NCBI GenBank assembly: GCA_039707655.1 | Contig: CM077667.1 | Span: forward strand, 544,960,222 to 545,024,221 | Direction: 5' to 3' | DNA from: Elymus sibiricus | Taxonomy: Eukaryota > Streptophyta > Magnoliopsida > Poales > Poaceae | DNA: 64,000 bases | Part shown: positions 22,641-36,043 of the stretch, in pieces | Layout of the letters: every line of letters starts with the position of its first letter | How positions within the stretch are numbered: the first letter of the stretch is position 1 | The notes under the pieces: generated by a model | Database searches by the model: none | Seen by the model: only the letters and a program-made list of their open reading frames with translations | What the model was told of the DNA's origin: nothing | Translations under genes and position numbers: made by a program

Positions 22641-24502
22641 AGAGAAGAAAAGTGATGATGGTGAAGCCAATCACATCCCGGAGTTGGATCTTGGGGTATA
22701 AAACTTTTTCTTCGCGTGTGTCCCTTGCTTATTGCGCCGTAACCATGGACAATCTTCATCATTTAACAGGATGCTTGGGTCAGTCTTCACTGTGAAGGGA
22801 GGAATTTCATCAAACTTTTCATAATCTTTTGACATGTCTGTCTTGTCCTCCACTCCCACGATGTTTCTTTTCCCTGAAAGAACTATGTGGCACTTTGGCT
22901 CATCGTATGATGTATCCGCTTTCTTATCTTTTCTTTTTCTCGGTTGGTAGACATGTCCTTCACATAGAAAACTTGCTCCACATTGGCTATGATGAATGGT
23001 TCCTCTGTGTACCCAAGATTGTTGAGATCCACTGTTGTCATTCCGTACTGCGGGTCTACCATTACTCCTCCTCCAGTCAGATTGACCCATTTGCACCAGA
23101 ACAAAGGGACCTTCAAATCACCTCCATAGTCAAGTTCCCATATCTCATCTATGTAACCATAATATGTGTCCTTTTCCCTATTGGTGCTTGCTGCATCGTC
23201 AAAGCGGACACCACTGTTTTGGTTGGTGCCCTTTTTATCTTGGGCGATCGTGTAAAATGTATTCCCATTTATCTCGTACCCTTGGAAAGTCAATACAGTC
23301 GAAGATGGTCTCTTGGCCAACAAGTACAACTCATCTTCAACAATGTCGTCATTCATGAGATGTGTTTGCAACCAACCGCCGAAAGCCTCAATGTGTGTAC
23401 GTTTAATCCAGGGGCCAGACTGCTCCGGGTTCTTGGAGCGTATAATATCCATGTGTTTCTTGATATACGGGGTCACCAAGTTAGAATTTTGTAGAACTGT
23501 GTAGTGTGCTTGCGCCCAAGAATGCCCGTCCCTACATATTATTGATTTCGATCCAAGCGTGCCTTTTCCACGCAGTCTCCCCTCATGCCGTGATTGAGGA
23601 ACACCAATCGGCTTACGGTCAAGAATAAAGTCAACACAAAACTCAATAACCTCCTCTGTTTCATGGCCCTTGGAGATGCTTCCTTCTGGCCTAGCACGGT
23701 TACGAACATATTTCTTTAAGACTCCCATGAACCTCTCAAAGGGGAACATATTGTGTAGAAATACAGGACCCAGAATGGCAATCTATTCGACTAGGTGAAC
23801 TAGGACGTGCGTCATAATATTGAAGAAGGATGGTAGGAACACCAACTCGAAACTGACAACACATTGGACCAAATCATTCTCTGTAAGCTTGGTAGGATTT
23901 CCGGATCGATTACCTTCTGACAAATTGCATTGAGGAATGAACATAGCTTCACAATGGCTAATCGAACATTTTCTGGTAGAAGCCCCCTCAACGCAACCGG
24001 AAGCAATTGCGTCATGATCACGTGGCAGTCATGAGACTTTAGGTTCTGGAATTTTTTCTCTGACATATTTATTATTCCCTTTATATTTGATGAGAAGTCA
24101 GACGGGACCTTCATACTGAGCAGGCATTCAAAAAATATTCCCTTCTTTGCTTTGGTAAGAGCGTAGCTGGCAGGACCTTCATACTACTTTGGATGCATGC
24201 CGTCTTTTGCGTTCATACGTTGCTGGTCCTGCCGTGCCTCCGGTGTATCTTTTGTCTTCCCATACACGCCCAGGAAGGCTAGGAGGTTCACGCAAAGATT
24301 CTTCGTGACGTGCATCACGTCGATTCCAGAGCGGACCTCTAGGACTTTCCAATATTCTAGCTCCCAAAATATAGATTTCTTCTTCCACATGGATGCGTGT
24401 AATCGGAACAGATTGTCCGCCAAGACCCTTTTCCAAAGATTACTTGTAAATCCTTGACCACATCAAGTATATCAGCACCAGTATGGAGGACATGCTTATT
24501 TC

Positions 24503-26596
24503 TGTAGGGGAACGCAGTAGAAAACAAAAAATTTCCGACCTACGCACCAGCCCAGGACCACTATGAAGACTGCATACAAGGTTTGATCTTTTTCGTTACC
24601 GACTCGTAGCGCAGCGGAAGTAGAGTCGATGACGATCGGCGGTGCAGATCCCCGCAGCTAGGATTTTACAACCTCCCAACCGCGAGGATGTACTCCCTCG
24701 TCAGCTCACCGGACGGATCTCCGGGCAGCCCATCGAGAGGCCTCGGGACAGTCCCTCGGATAGTCCCACCGGACGGATCCTCGGACAGCCCTCCGGGAGG
24801 CCTCTGGACAGTCCCTCGGATAGTCCCACCGGACGGATCCTCGGACAGCCCTCCGGGAGGCCTCACTGACAGCCCTTCGGGCGGGTCACTCGGACAGCCC
24901 TTCGGGAGGACCCCCGAAACACGGACAGTAACTCGGACAGCCCTTCGGGAGGCACTCTCGAACTAAGACCGAAACTACGATCTCTCTACAGAGTTGCGCA
25001 CATACGGTGTCATCTATCCGGCAGGGCTTCGCCGTCCAGAACTAGTTCCCACCGGAACCCAGACAGCCTTTCGGCTCTACGAAACTATTTCGTTGGGAGG
25101 GAGAGAGAAGCCAGAAATGTCATGGCACTTGTATGTGAGAAGGAAGTGAGTGTGGAGGCAGCCCCTCCACCTCTATTTATAGGAAATCCAAGGGGTAGGG
25201 TTTCTTGGCCCCCAAGCCTTCTAGAAACCTTTTTGGGAAAATATCCCAAAAGGTGACTTTTCCATAAATATCCCAAAAAGCACTTTCACTATTCACGACG
25301 ACATTTTTCAGCGTCTGATCGAACTGAAAATATTCATGTGGGCTTAGAACATTTCCAGTACCCACCAAAATAATTTTCAACGCGAGCCGGAACAATTCCG
25401 GTTTAGTGATTTTCATCTGCGAAAAGCATCTGAAGCGGTTCCGGCAGCTCCGGAACATTTCCGGTTTTCATCCCGGAAAATTCCAGAAAGTTTCCAGAAC
25501 GATTCTGGCACCCTCTAAGAATTATCAGGCATGTGCCGAAACCATTTTGACTTTATGGTGTACTCCGAAACAACTTTTCGGTTTTACCGGAACTATTCCG
25601 ATATCCTCTCCGGAACGTTTCCGTTTCGTCCGAAACTTTTTCGGTGATTTTCTCTCAGACTCCCCGTCTAGTATTCAGCAGATAGATGACCCTTAAGCGT
25701 GTGACCCTATAGGTTCGGTGAAGCATAGACATGACCCGGAACCCCTTCCGATCAATGATCAACATCGGAGCCGTGGACACCCATATTGACCCCCATACCC
25801 ACACGAATGAATATTCGAGTGAACCTCCAGTTGCCGTGTGCTATTCCTGTTGCTTCGCGATATGTTACAAATACCCGAGGTGAGAAACATCGGCATCCTC
25901 GTGGATCAACACTTGTCCACAATGCCAGTTACCTCGTTGCCGGTTTTTGTTCTCTTTTCTCGTTTCTGTGTTCCGGTATCCCTGTGATCAAATCATACTT
26001 GTGTCTGGCCAGACGATGATGGATACCGTAACACCGAGAGGGCCCAGAGATATCTCTCCATCGTCGGAGGAGCAAATCCCAATCTTGAGCTATCAAGTTA
26101 GTTAACATACTTTTCCATGAACCCGTAAGCCTCCGTAATAGCCACCCATTTACGGATGACGTTTAACAAACCCCAAAGTTCATGAAGCAAGCATGAAGAA
26201 ACTCGACACTCTCATGGTCTAAGGAATTATGCAAACATTAACTTCTCTGTGTTATTAACCATTAACTTATGACGAATGAATCTCATAGCATAACATCAAT
26301 CGGGTCGATTCAACACAAGTGTTCTACTAACATTGTGCCCTCAAAGTTGCCGGCATAGACATGCCCATGATCAGGAAAACAGAACCATCATGCAACACTT
26401 GAGCTAGTCTTAGAGGCCAGACTAGGAATACATTTTACCGTTTATTATTCCACACGTGCATATGAGTCTTCCTTTGAGCCTCGTGGTTATTGCAGACTCG
26501 AGAACCATAGCAGTTATAGCATGGAACATAAACCTAATTATGAACAGGGAGATAATCAATAACATTTATTATTGCCTCTAGGGCATATCTCCTACA
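24503..26596 (-). repeat. 3' LTR of Copia element 2
   Basis: 2094 bp. On minus it opens TGTAGGAGATATGCCC. It contains a short GC-rich tandem repeat (24720-24960) of units like TCGGACAGCCCTCCGGGAGG, which produces long but meaningless open frames. Confidence 0.95.
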
Positions 26597-29500
26597 GACT
26601 CCCACTTGCACTAGAGTCAATAATCTAGTCAATGCTAATGCACTTTACACCTATGGCATACTGGTGTAAAAAATGCTTCGCATGTGGTATAGCCTGATGT
26701 CCAACGGATCTGACGACTTCAGCTCCGTGTGTAACTTTGCATATCCTCGCGTTTTCACGCTTTCACAAAATTCATATTTTGTGTGGACTTGGCTTTGCAT
26801 ATTTGTGAATCATTGGTCGAAACCTGATTCCTCAGACTAAGCTATGGAGCAACTATCTGCAATAGTGTCCCATAGACCAAAGCCATCTTGGAACCATACT
26901 AAGTTCATGAATGAACTATATGATTCAACAACTTCTTTGTCGCTTCTTAAGCGTCAACATACTTAGCCTTTGTTATAGAATTCGCCACAGTATCTTGTTT
27001 GGAACAATTTCCAACTACCGTGCCATCATATTGTGTATTACACAAAACCCTTAACTTAAATCGAAAATCGCATGGAGCATTGATGAAGGCTGTATCGATG
27101 TAATTACTTACAACGAGCACTTCATAATCTCTGCTTGCGAGAAAACATGTCATCACTACTACTCTAGTACTCAATGACATCTTTCACTGTTGTCCTATGA
27201 TCAGTACTTTGATCACTTTGGTATCCATACTCGCAACAACTTTTGGAGTATCGGACATATCTGGTTGTTTTACATACCATGGAATACATGATTAATCCAA
27301 ACACAAGAGTGTGTGGAATCTCCATCATGTATTTTACTCATCAGTGTTTTGGGACACCGAGTCTTGCAAAAACTCTTTCCATGTGACTTCGGCAAGAATC
27401 ACTCCTTGGCATTTTAAATGCTAAAAAGTTTTAGCATCTTGTGAATATGTATTCATTGCTTAGCCCCATTAGGTAAATCTATCTCCATAGATCATCATGC
27501 CTAATATTGAGGCTATTTAGCCCAAGCACTTCATCGGAAAAACTATTTTCAAATGAAGTCCTAATTCGTGTCAAGAAATTTATTTCCAATTAACAATGTG
27601 TCAAGTACACAAGGTTTTTAGAAATATTATTATGCTCCCACTTACTTTCTTGAATCACAAGCATCTTCGACACCCATTTGATGATGTCAAAACCCTTTTG
27701 ACCATTCCATCAAAAACGAAGATTCCAACTCCACTTTGCTCTCTTCTGTCCATCGCTGGAACTCTGAAGTTTGCATACTTACTAGCATCCTCTGGATCGA
27801 CAAATTACTTTGGACTGTATCACATACAAGTCCTAGGTTTCATTTCCATCACATGGAAATCCTTTTGTCATCCATGTTTCATATCTCATGATTGAAATAT
27901 GTATTAATTGCTAGTTCAACCCGAACCGACTTTAAGCATCGCCATGGTGAGACAATCTCATCGTAGTCAACTCCTTGAACTTGTTATTGCAACAAGTTGA
28001 GCTTTATGGATAAAACATTTTATCCGTATCAGGTTTTAGCTCCATAAATATTCGTTAGACTCTAAGTCTTCCGAAAGGTGTATCAAGATCTTAATCTTGA
28101 ATCACAGATATGGAAACTATCTCGGATTGTATTGTCATTTAGCCAATTCTGGAGTCAGGGCCCATCAACGCTTCCTTGTGAATCGTAGGTATACTGTTGT
28201 CTAACAACAATATCTCGTTTGCGCACCTGATAGGTTTGCACGAGCTTTGCCTACGTGGTTCAGCTGCAAGATCGACCGAAGTCCATACATTTTATTGTAG
28301 AGACTTCCGTATCAGTCGCAGTAGGAAACTCCGGAATTACTTCCAAGGTCTCTTTCCTTTGATCTGATGACGATGATACTGTTTATCTCGTCGAGTTGCA
28401 CTGTTCTCCCACTCACCTTTTTGAAAGAACCATTTTCTTCAAAAAAGCATACCATTCTTTGTGGCAAACCTATTTGCCTTGGTATTGTGGTGGGGAAATA
28501 CCCAATGACTTGGGATAACCTACAAAGTAGCACTTGTCTGATTTGGAATAGGTTCGTAACCTTTTACACAAGCCCCATATTCCAAATGTTAAGAAAAGAT
28601 ATAACATGGTTGGGCGTACCATACAATGGCGTCATTTCAACAGACCCGATGGAGCTCTTTTCAGTGTAAAAGCCGCAGTCTCTAAAGCATCGATTTAAAA
28701 GGGATAATGGCAAATTTATTTATGTCATCTTTGATCTTACCATGTCATGAATGGTTCGATTACATCTACACGGACTCTCCACTTGCAGTGGTGCTCCGGG
28801 AGGTGCAAGTTATGAAACCCCTTTCACAACTCATCAGAGATTCGCTAAACTTGTAACTCAAATATTCCTTTCTGCAATCGAATTGTAGAAACATAATTTT
28901 CTTTATACAACAACTTCTACTTCATTTTTGAAAACCTTATGAATGAATTCAAAAGATCCAGACTTACGTCTTATCAAGTAAATATCAATATATCTACTTG
29001 AGTCATTTCTGAAGATAGATAAATCCACTACTTGCAACAACATTTATTGAACTACACACATCAAAATGTATGATCACCAATAAGTTTGTTGCTCGTTCCT
29101 TATGGCCTGTGAACGGTATTTCAGTCACTTCACTTTTCGGAGGAAAGTTGCAAGTGTCAGATGATTCAAAATCAAATGACTTTAAAATCCATCATAATGG
29201 AATTTTCCATGAGGGTTTCTCCAATGTGACCAAATGTAGTGCCACACATATGTGGTATTCTTTTAGTCTTGCGACATTTAGCGTCAGTGTTATGGATGTA
29301 TCATATTACCATCACTATTCATAACATACATCCCATCCTGGATGGAAGCATGGCCCTTCATGTTATTCATAACACCGAACATCAAAAGTTCTCTTATGAA
29401 TAACCTCCTTGCAAGATACCTTATGCAAAGGGCTAGAGTGTATGAAACTCTAAATGAATTATGAAAGTAAATACAGAGGTAATGTATTATTATCAATATT

Positions 29501-31915
29501 CATAACATACTTCTCATTCATAATGAAAGTATGGCCCTTTTGTTATTCATAACTCCGAACATTAAAAGTTCTCTTATGAACAACCTTCTTGCAAGATACT
29601 TTATGCAATGGGCTAGAGTGTGTAAAACTCTAAAATGATTTATGAAAGTAAATACATAGGGAATACACCTATGGAAGGCATAGTAACATTTACTATGTTC
29701 CCTGCGTGTATCTAAACCTCATTCATGGCTAGTCTTTCAGGCCATAGTAGTTCTTACATCGAGTTGCAACAGAATGCAATCGAGCGGGTATCTTTGTGAT
29801 TAACTCACAATACCCAAGAATTAGTGATTAACATGTTTAACCATAATTCCCAAGAACTATATCTTTGACCAGCCTTCTATACATCAAAAACCTGTATGAC
29901 ATTCATACATGAGCTGGATATTCCAGTCTTCTTTCCTTTTGCCTTTATACTTCTAACAGTTTAACTTTCAGTATTTCTCCTACTCTCAGAAGAAGTATCC
30001 AACTTAAGAGTGGCGTTAGCCCCGGACTTCCTAGGCGTGAAAGTCTTACTAACACCCTTCGGACACTTCCTTTCTCTTTAAGTTGTTGTTTTATTCACCT
30101 TTCATCATATGACAGGCGTTCTCCTGGATCCCTCTCTTATCAGTCTAATGCATAGTAAACTCCTTTACTAATAGTTTACAAACAAACATTGCTTTGGATA
30201 TCTCATATCTTTTAGCCTTTGTCTGTCTCTGAAAATGATTTTCAGATTCCATGAATATCACATAACTATCCAAACTTTCGAAGTTCGGGTCTCATGGAAG
30301 CAAACATATTGCACTTGACTGAAAACGGAATTCTAGCTTTTTGGATCGAAGGACGAGTGTCACATGATCCATAGCTTTAGCGGGAGAATACCGAAAGCAT
30401 GCGATAGGACAAAATCCTTCTCGGCACTCTTGAGGACAATCCTCACATTACGTTACCAACCGTAAAGTTTTAACCAGATATTTAACAGCTATTCAATTTT
30501 AATAGGGAAGGTGGAAACGCGAGCCATTATTCTACAACTTTTATGCAAATCACACTTTAGACAGTGTTCAGAATTAATTGCACCGAGAATTAAACAAGTT
30601 AATTCTACAGTGCGCTCCCACTCAAATCAGTATCTCTCAAAATTGATTATGAGTGATACAAGACCCGATTTTTGATTGTTCGCCACGATGGTAGCATCAC
30701 AGATGACGAAAAATCTCAACCGGTAGGCCAACTTGCCAATCACATCTCTATGTGACTCTTGTTCATCTTTCGATGCGTGTGTTCCGAGCTCATGACTTTC
30801 ATGCCTGAACGTCAAGACAACCAAGTGATCTCGCTGCGAGGTCTCAACTCACCCGCCTCACACTTCTCTAATCGTTCGTGCCCATGTTAGCATGTGACAC
30901 CCCGAAAAGTTAGGTGCCGTGACGGTGCTACACTTGGGAGAACACTAACTACTTGATATTTTTTTTGTGAGAGATCACCCTAATAAAAGCGACTACCGCG
31001 CAATCAAAAGGGTGCATCATAAGGGATAAACATCTCAGGCAATTCATAATAGCAAGATATGGTATAGCCCTTTCTGACGGAGAAGTCTTTCATTTCTTCG
31101 TCTTCGGCAATCGCGTCGGTGTTCACCTTCGCGAAGATTGCCACCACCTTGTCGATGCACCAGATAATATTGCTATCTCTATAGCTAATAAAATAAGTGC
31201 ATTACTGAAGGTTGACACGCAGGTCATTAAAGTGACAATCATATGGCTCCAGCCATCATGCCGAATCATGACACGCAGGTCATGTTAATCAATTTACATT
31301 ATATAGTCATCTCATACATAATCAAATTATAATGAGCACTGCTATACCACATCACATGCACATGCAAACCATCCTGCAAAACCAAGTTAGACGCCTCTAA
31401 TCGGTTTATACAAGATTTTATTTTACGTGGCTTCTAAGGTTTCGAAACAAACCGAAGCTACCAACGCCCATCATCAAGCATGATAATCCTAGTCGCTAGA
31501 TTAACATTGCGGGGTGTATGAAACACGAGATAATAAAATCTCGAGCCCCATACTAAACTTCGTCATACGCGTGACCCCCGTGCAGATCATATCTGCATTG
31601 CCCTTTCGTCTGCGAAATTTCATCTTTCTTTTTAACTACGGTGGAATTCAATGAACTGTTAGCACTTCGTTGATCAATCAGGATCGCGGATTGCCAGAAC
31701 ATTGAAACTCCACCATACTGTTATCAAGATCAGAAATATGCAAATTCCAGGGAAGCAACAAGAACATCGGGTAACAGATTTCATCTGCTACCCGCACAAT
31801 TAATTTTCAGTAATAGAACTCATCTACTACCTAATTATATTGTGCAATACCCATACATCTCTATGTATTCTAGATCGCAACCTGCATCTACGCATAGCAC
31901 GGCTCTTGATGCCAC
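26597..31915 (-). pseudogene. Degenerate gag-pol interior of Copia element 2
   Basis: No ORF of useful length. Remnants align in order with Copia 1: an RNase H trace around 26950-27060, an RT trace near 27930-27990 (same wording as 7751-7800), integrase traces around 28740-29160 and gag traces around 30300-30530. A purine tract (AGTGCAAGTGGGAGTC, minus) sits at 26597. Two near-duplicate ~180-bp blocks at 29320-29480 and 29500-29660 are seen inside. There is no autonomous capacity. Confidence 0.8.
31901..31914 (-). other. Primer-binding site of Copia element 2
   Basis: Minus strand TGGCATCAAGAGCC just inside the 5' LTR. It is a variant of the Met-tRNA site TGGTATCAGAGCC, and the same variant follows the LTR at 61778-63952. 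Confidence 0.8.
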
Positions 31916-34009
31916 TGTAGGGGAACGTAGTAGAAAACAAAAAATTTCCGACCTACGCACCAGCCCAGGACCACTATGAAGACTGCATACAAGGTTTGAT
32001 CTTTTTCGTTACCGACTCGTAGCGCAGCGGAAGTAGAGTCGATGACGATCGGCGGTGCAGATCCCCGCAGCTAGGATTTTACAACCTCCCAACCGCGAGG
32101 ATGTACTCCCTCGTCAGCTCACCGGACGGATCTCCGGGCAGCCCTTCGAGAGGCCTCGGGACAGTCCCTCGGATAGTCCCACCGGACGGATCCTCGGACA
32201 GCCCTCCGGGAGGCCTCTGGACAGTCCCTCGGATAGTCCCACCGGACGGATCCTCGGACAGCCCTCCGGGAGGCCTCACTGACAGCCCTTCAGGCGGGTC
32301 ACTCGGGCAGCCCTTCGGGAGGACCCCCGAAACACGGACAGTAACTCGGACAGCCCTTTGGGAGGCACTCTCGAACTAAGACCGAAACTACGATCTCTCT
32401 ACAGAGTTGCACACATACGGTGTCATCTATCCGTCAGGGCTTCGCCGTCCAGAACTAGTTCCCACCGGAACCCAGACAGCCTTTCGGCTCTACGAAACTA
32501 TTTCGCTGGGAGGGAGAGAGAAGCCAGAAATGTCATGGCACTTGTATGTGAGAAGGAAGTGAGTGTGGAGGCAGCCCCTCCACCTCTATTTATAGGAAAT
32601 CCAAGGGGTAGGGTTTCTTGGCCCCCAAGCCTTCTAGAAACCTTTTTGGGAAAATATCCCAAAAGGTGACTTTTCCATAAATATCCCAAAAAGCACTTTC
32701 ACTATTCACGACGACATTTTTCAGCGTCTGATCGAACTGAAAATATTCATGTGGGCTTAGAACATTTCCAGTACCCACCAAAATAATTTTCAATGCGAGC
32801 CGGAACAATTCCGATTTAGTGATTTTCATCTGCGAAAAGCATCTGAAGCGGTTCCGGCAGCTCCGGAACATTTCCGGATTTCATCCCGGAAAATTCCAGA
32901 AAGTTTCCAAAACGATTCTGGCACCCTCCAAGAATTATCAGGCATGTGCCGAAACCATTTTGACTTTATGGTGTACTCCGAAACAACTTTTCGGTTTTAC
33001 CGGAACTATTCCGATATCCTCTCCGGAACGTTTTCGTTTCGTCCGAAACTTTTTCGGTGATTTTCTCTCAGACTCCCCGTCTAGTATTCAGCAGATAGAT
33101 GACCCTTAAGCGTGTGACCCTATAGGTTCGGTGAAGCATAGACATGACCCGGAACCCCTTCCGATCAATGATCAACATCGGAGCCGTGGACACCCATATT
33201 GACCCCTATACCCACACGAATGAATATTCGAGTGAACCTCCAGTTGCCGTGTGCTATTCCTGTTACTTCGCGATATGTTACAAATACCCGAGGTGAGAAA
33301 CATCGGCATCCTCGTGGATCAACACTTGTCCACAATGCCAGTTACCTCGTTGCCGGTTTTTGTTCTCTTTTCTCGTTTCTGTGTTCCGGTATCCCTGTGA
33401 TCAAATCATACTTGTGTCTGGCCAGACGATGATGGATACCGTAACACCGAGAGGGCCCAGAGATATCTCTCCATCGTCGGAGGAGCAAATCCCAATCTTG
33501 AGCTATCAAGTTAGTTAACATACTTTTCCATGAACCCGTAAGCCGCCGTAATAGCCACCCATTTACGGATGACGTTTAACAAACCCCAAAGTTCATGAAG
33601 CAAGCATGAAGAAACTCGACACTCTCATGGTCTAAGGAATTATGCAAACATTAACTTCTCTGTGTTATTAACCATTAACTTATGACGAATGAATCTCATA
33701 GTATAACATCAATCGGGTCGATTCAACACAAGTGTTCTACTAACATTGTGCCCTCAAAGTTGCCGGCATAGACATGCCCATGATCAGGAAAACAGAACCA
33801 TCATGCAACACTTGAGCTAGTCTTAGAGGCCAGACTAGGAATACATTTTACCGTTTATTATTCCACACGTGCATATGAGTCTTCCTCTGAGCCTCGTGGT
33901 TATTGCAGACTCGAGAACCATAGCAGTTATAGCATGGAACATAAACCTAATTATGAACAGGGAGAAAATCAATAACATTTATTATTGCCTCTAGGGCATA
34001 TCTCCTACA
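31916..34009 (-). repeat. 5' LTR of Copia element 2
   Basis: 2094 bp, about 99% identical to 24503-26596. A TATAAATAG on minus at 32586-32594 is the likely promoter. Confidence 0.95.
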
Positions 34010-35599
34010 CTTTCGGTGATCTGCCTCACCTTTGAAATGCTTGCCTTTCTTTCTTAAGGCACGCTTGGTCGGAAGAAATCGACGATGTCCCAGGTACACA
34101 TTCTTCTTGCATTTGTCCAAATATATACTTTCAGTCTCATCTAAACAGTGCGTGCATGCATGGTATCCCTTGTTTGTCTGTCCTGAAAGATTACTAAGAG
34201 CAGGCCAATCATTGATGGTTACAAATAACAACGCTCGCAGGTCAAATTCCTGCTGTTTGTGCTCATCCCACACACGTACACCTTTTTTATTCCACAGCTG
34301 TAAAAGTTCATCAACTAATGGCCTTAGGTACTAATCAATGTCGTTGCCGGGTAGCTTAGGGCCTTGGATGAGCACTGGCATCATAATGAACTTCTGCTTC
34401 ATGCACAACCAAGGAAGAAGGTTATAGATACATAGAGTCACAGTCCATGTGCTATGCTTACTACTCTGCTCCCCAAAAGGATTAATGCCATCTGCACTTA
34501 AACCAAACCATAATTTCCTTGGGTCATCTGCAAAGTCCGGCCACTTTCTCTCGATTTTTCTCCACTGCGACCCATCAGCGGGTACTCTCAACTTCCCGTC
34601 TTTCTTACGGTCTTCTTTGTGCCATCGCAACGACTTGGCATGCTCTTTGTTTTGGAACAAATGTTTCAACCGTGGTATTATAGGAGCATACCACATCACC
34701 TTGGTAGAAATCCTCTTCCTGGGGCGCTCGCCCTCAACATCATCACCAGGGTCATCGTGACTGATCTTATATCGCAATGCACCACATACCGGGCATGCAT
34801 TCAAATTATCGTACTCCTCACTGCGGTAGAGGATGCAGTCATTAGGGCATGCACGTATATTCTGCACCTCTAATCCTAGAGGGAAGACAACCTTCTTTGC
34901 TTCGTATGTACTGTCGGGCAATTCGTTGTCCTTTGGAAGCTTCTTCTTCATTATTTTCAGCAACTTTTCAAATCCCTTGTCAGATACACCATTCTCTGCC
35001 TTCCATTGCAGCAATTCCAGTGTGGTACCGAGCTTTGTGTTGTCATCTTCGCAATTTGGGTACAACCCATTTTTGTTATCCTCTAACATGCGCTGCAACT
35101 TCAACTTCTCCTTTTCACTTTCGCAGTTTCTCTTTGTATCAGCAATGGCCCGACCAAGATCATCAGCGGGCTCATTTGATGCCTCGGCCTCTTCGTCTTC
35201 ATTCTCTTCCCCCATTGTAGTACCATCATATTCAGGAAACCATCATCCTCTTCTTCTTCATTCTCTTCCATTAGAACCACTCTTTCTCCATGCTTGGTCC
35301 AACAATTATAGCCGGACATGAAACCGGACGTAAACAGGTGGACGTGAATGTGTTTTGAGCTAGAGTAAGTCTTATCATTCTTACACACACCACATGGACA
35401 ACACATAAAACTATCCCGCTTGTTTGCCTCAGCCGCACGCAAAAAACTATGCACACCATTAATGAACTGGGGAGAGCGTCGGTCATCGTACATCCATTGC
35501 CGGTTCATCTTCATTACACAACACCGAAAATACCAAATTAATACAAGTTCATACATAAAGTTCATACACACTTATTCCCATAAAACAACATACAACTAT

Positions 35600-36043
35600 C
35601 TAGCTAAAACATTTAAATGCAACAACAAATGCGATCAAAATCGCAACTAAGATAACAATTGATCCAATAGCATAATGATACCAAGCCTCTTTATTAATGG
35701 CATATTTTCTAATCTTTCTAATCTTCAAGCGCATTGCATCCATCTTGATCTTGTGATCATCGACGACATCGGCAACATAAAACTCCAATTTCATCTTCTC
35801 TTCTTCAATTCTTTTCAATTTTTCTTTCAAATCCTCGTTTTCTTTTTCAACTAAATTTAACTGCTCGACAAGAGCGTCGGTTGGAATTTCTGGTTCACAT
35901 ACCTCCTAGATAAAAATATCTATGTCAACTTGATGGGCATAATTGTCATAAACACGAAATGCAACAAATAGTTATAAAAGAGAATATACCACATCCGTAT
36001 CGTAAACTGGACGAGGGCCGACGGGCACGGATATCAAAACCAT
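35600..36043 (-). CDS. 119-aa coiled-coil protein with C-terminal membrane anchor, CACTA accessory gene
   Basis: Exon 1 is 36043-35990 (18 codons, MVLISVPVGPRPVYDTDV). An 84-nt intron GT...TAG follows (35989-35906). Exon 2 is 35905-35600 (101 codons plus TAG). No stop or frameshift, unlike the neighbouring genes. Residues ~30-60 are charged heptad-like sequence (QLNLVEKENEDLKEKLKRIE). A basic stretch KIRKIRKYAI follows, then one hydrophobic helix (AIGSIVILVAILIAFVVAF) ends three to four residues before the C-terminus: the form of a tail-anchored membrane protein. It is the first gene after the element's TATA box and lies 85 bp before the TNP2 start. I recognise no named family; function unknown. 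Confidence 0.7.

Larger units (their letters stand above)
24503..34009 (-). mobile_element. Complete Copia LTR retrotransposon 2 with degenerate interior
   Basis: Two 2094-bp LTRs (24503-26596 and 31916-34009), TG...CA ends, a primer site and a purine tract, all minus. Flanks are ATTTC (24498-24502) and CTTTC (34010-34014), a 5-bp duplication with one mismatch. The insertion is inside the TNP2 coding sequence; joining the flanks over one target copy keeps the TNP2 frame (HRNKHVLHTGAD). By eye the LTRs differ at about 20 of 2094 positions (~1%). The interior is badly decayed, far more than the LTRs, so this copy was probably already defective when it moved. Confidence 0.93.
22671..35514 (-). 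pseudogene. TNP2-type CACTA transposase, broken and split by Copia element 2
   Basis: Minus strand from ATG 35514 (MKMNRQWMYDD). The N-terminus is the transposase-associated domain (PF13963): FINGVHSFL, FMCCPCGVCKN, GFMSGYNCW. The TNP2 core (PF02992) follows, with CPNDCILYR, CPVCGALRY, LSADGINPFG, NDWPALSNLSG and IDVMHVTKNLC. Then come DUF4218-like (FPFERFMGVLKKYV) and DUF4216-like (GYIDEIWELDYG, LFWCKWVNL) regions and a basic C-terminus ending near 22700. Breaks: frameshift near 35238, stop at 34331-34333, the Copia at 24503-34009, frameshift near 24432, stop at 24181-24183, frameshift near 23890, stop near 23785, frameshift near 22945. The cut-and-paste function is lost in this copy. Confidence 0.88.

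Noticed and set aside
22829..23494. 221-aa plus-strand ORF
   Set aside because: It is the antisense shadow of the TNP2 C-terminal region on minus.
24720..24960. Regular repeats that could suggest a CRISPR-like array
   Set aside because: Units are imperfect, contiguous and inside an LTR of a plant retrotransposon; there are no unique spacers.
24642..24966. Pro/Ser/Gly-rich ORFs (also 32055-32379, 63580-63813)
   Set aside because: They are translations of the GC-rich tandem repeat in the Copia 2-type LTRs and occur in every LTR copy.
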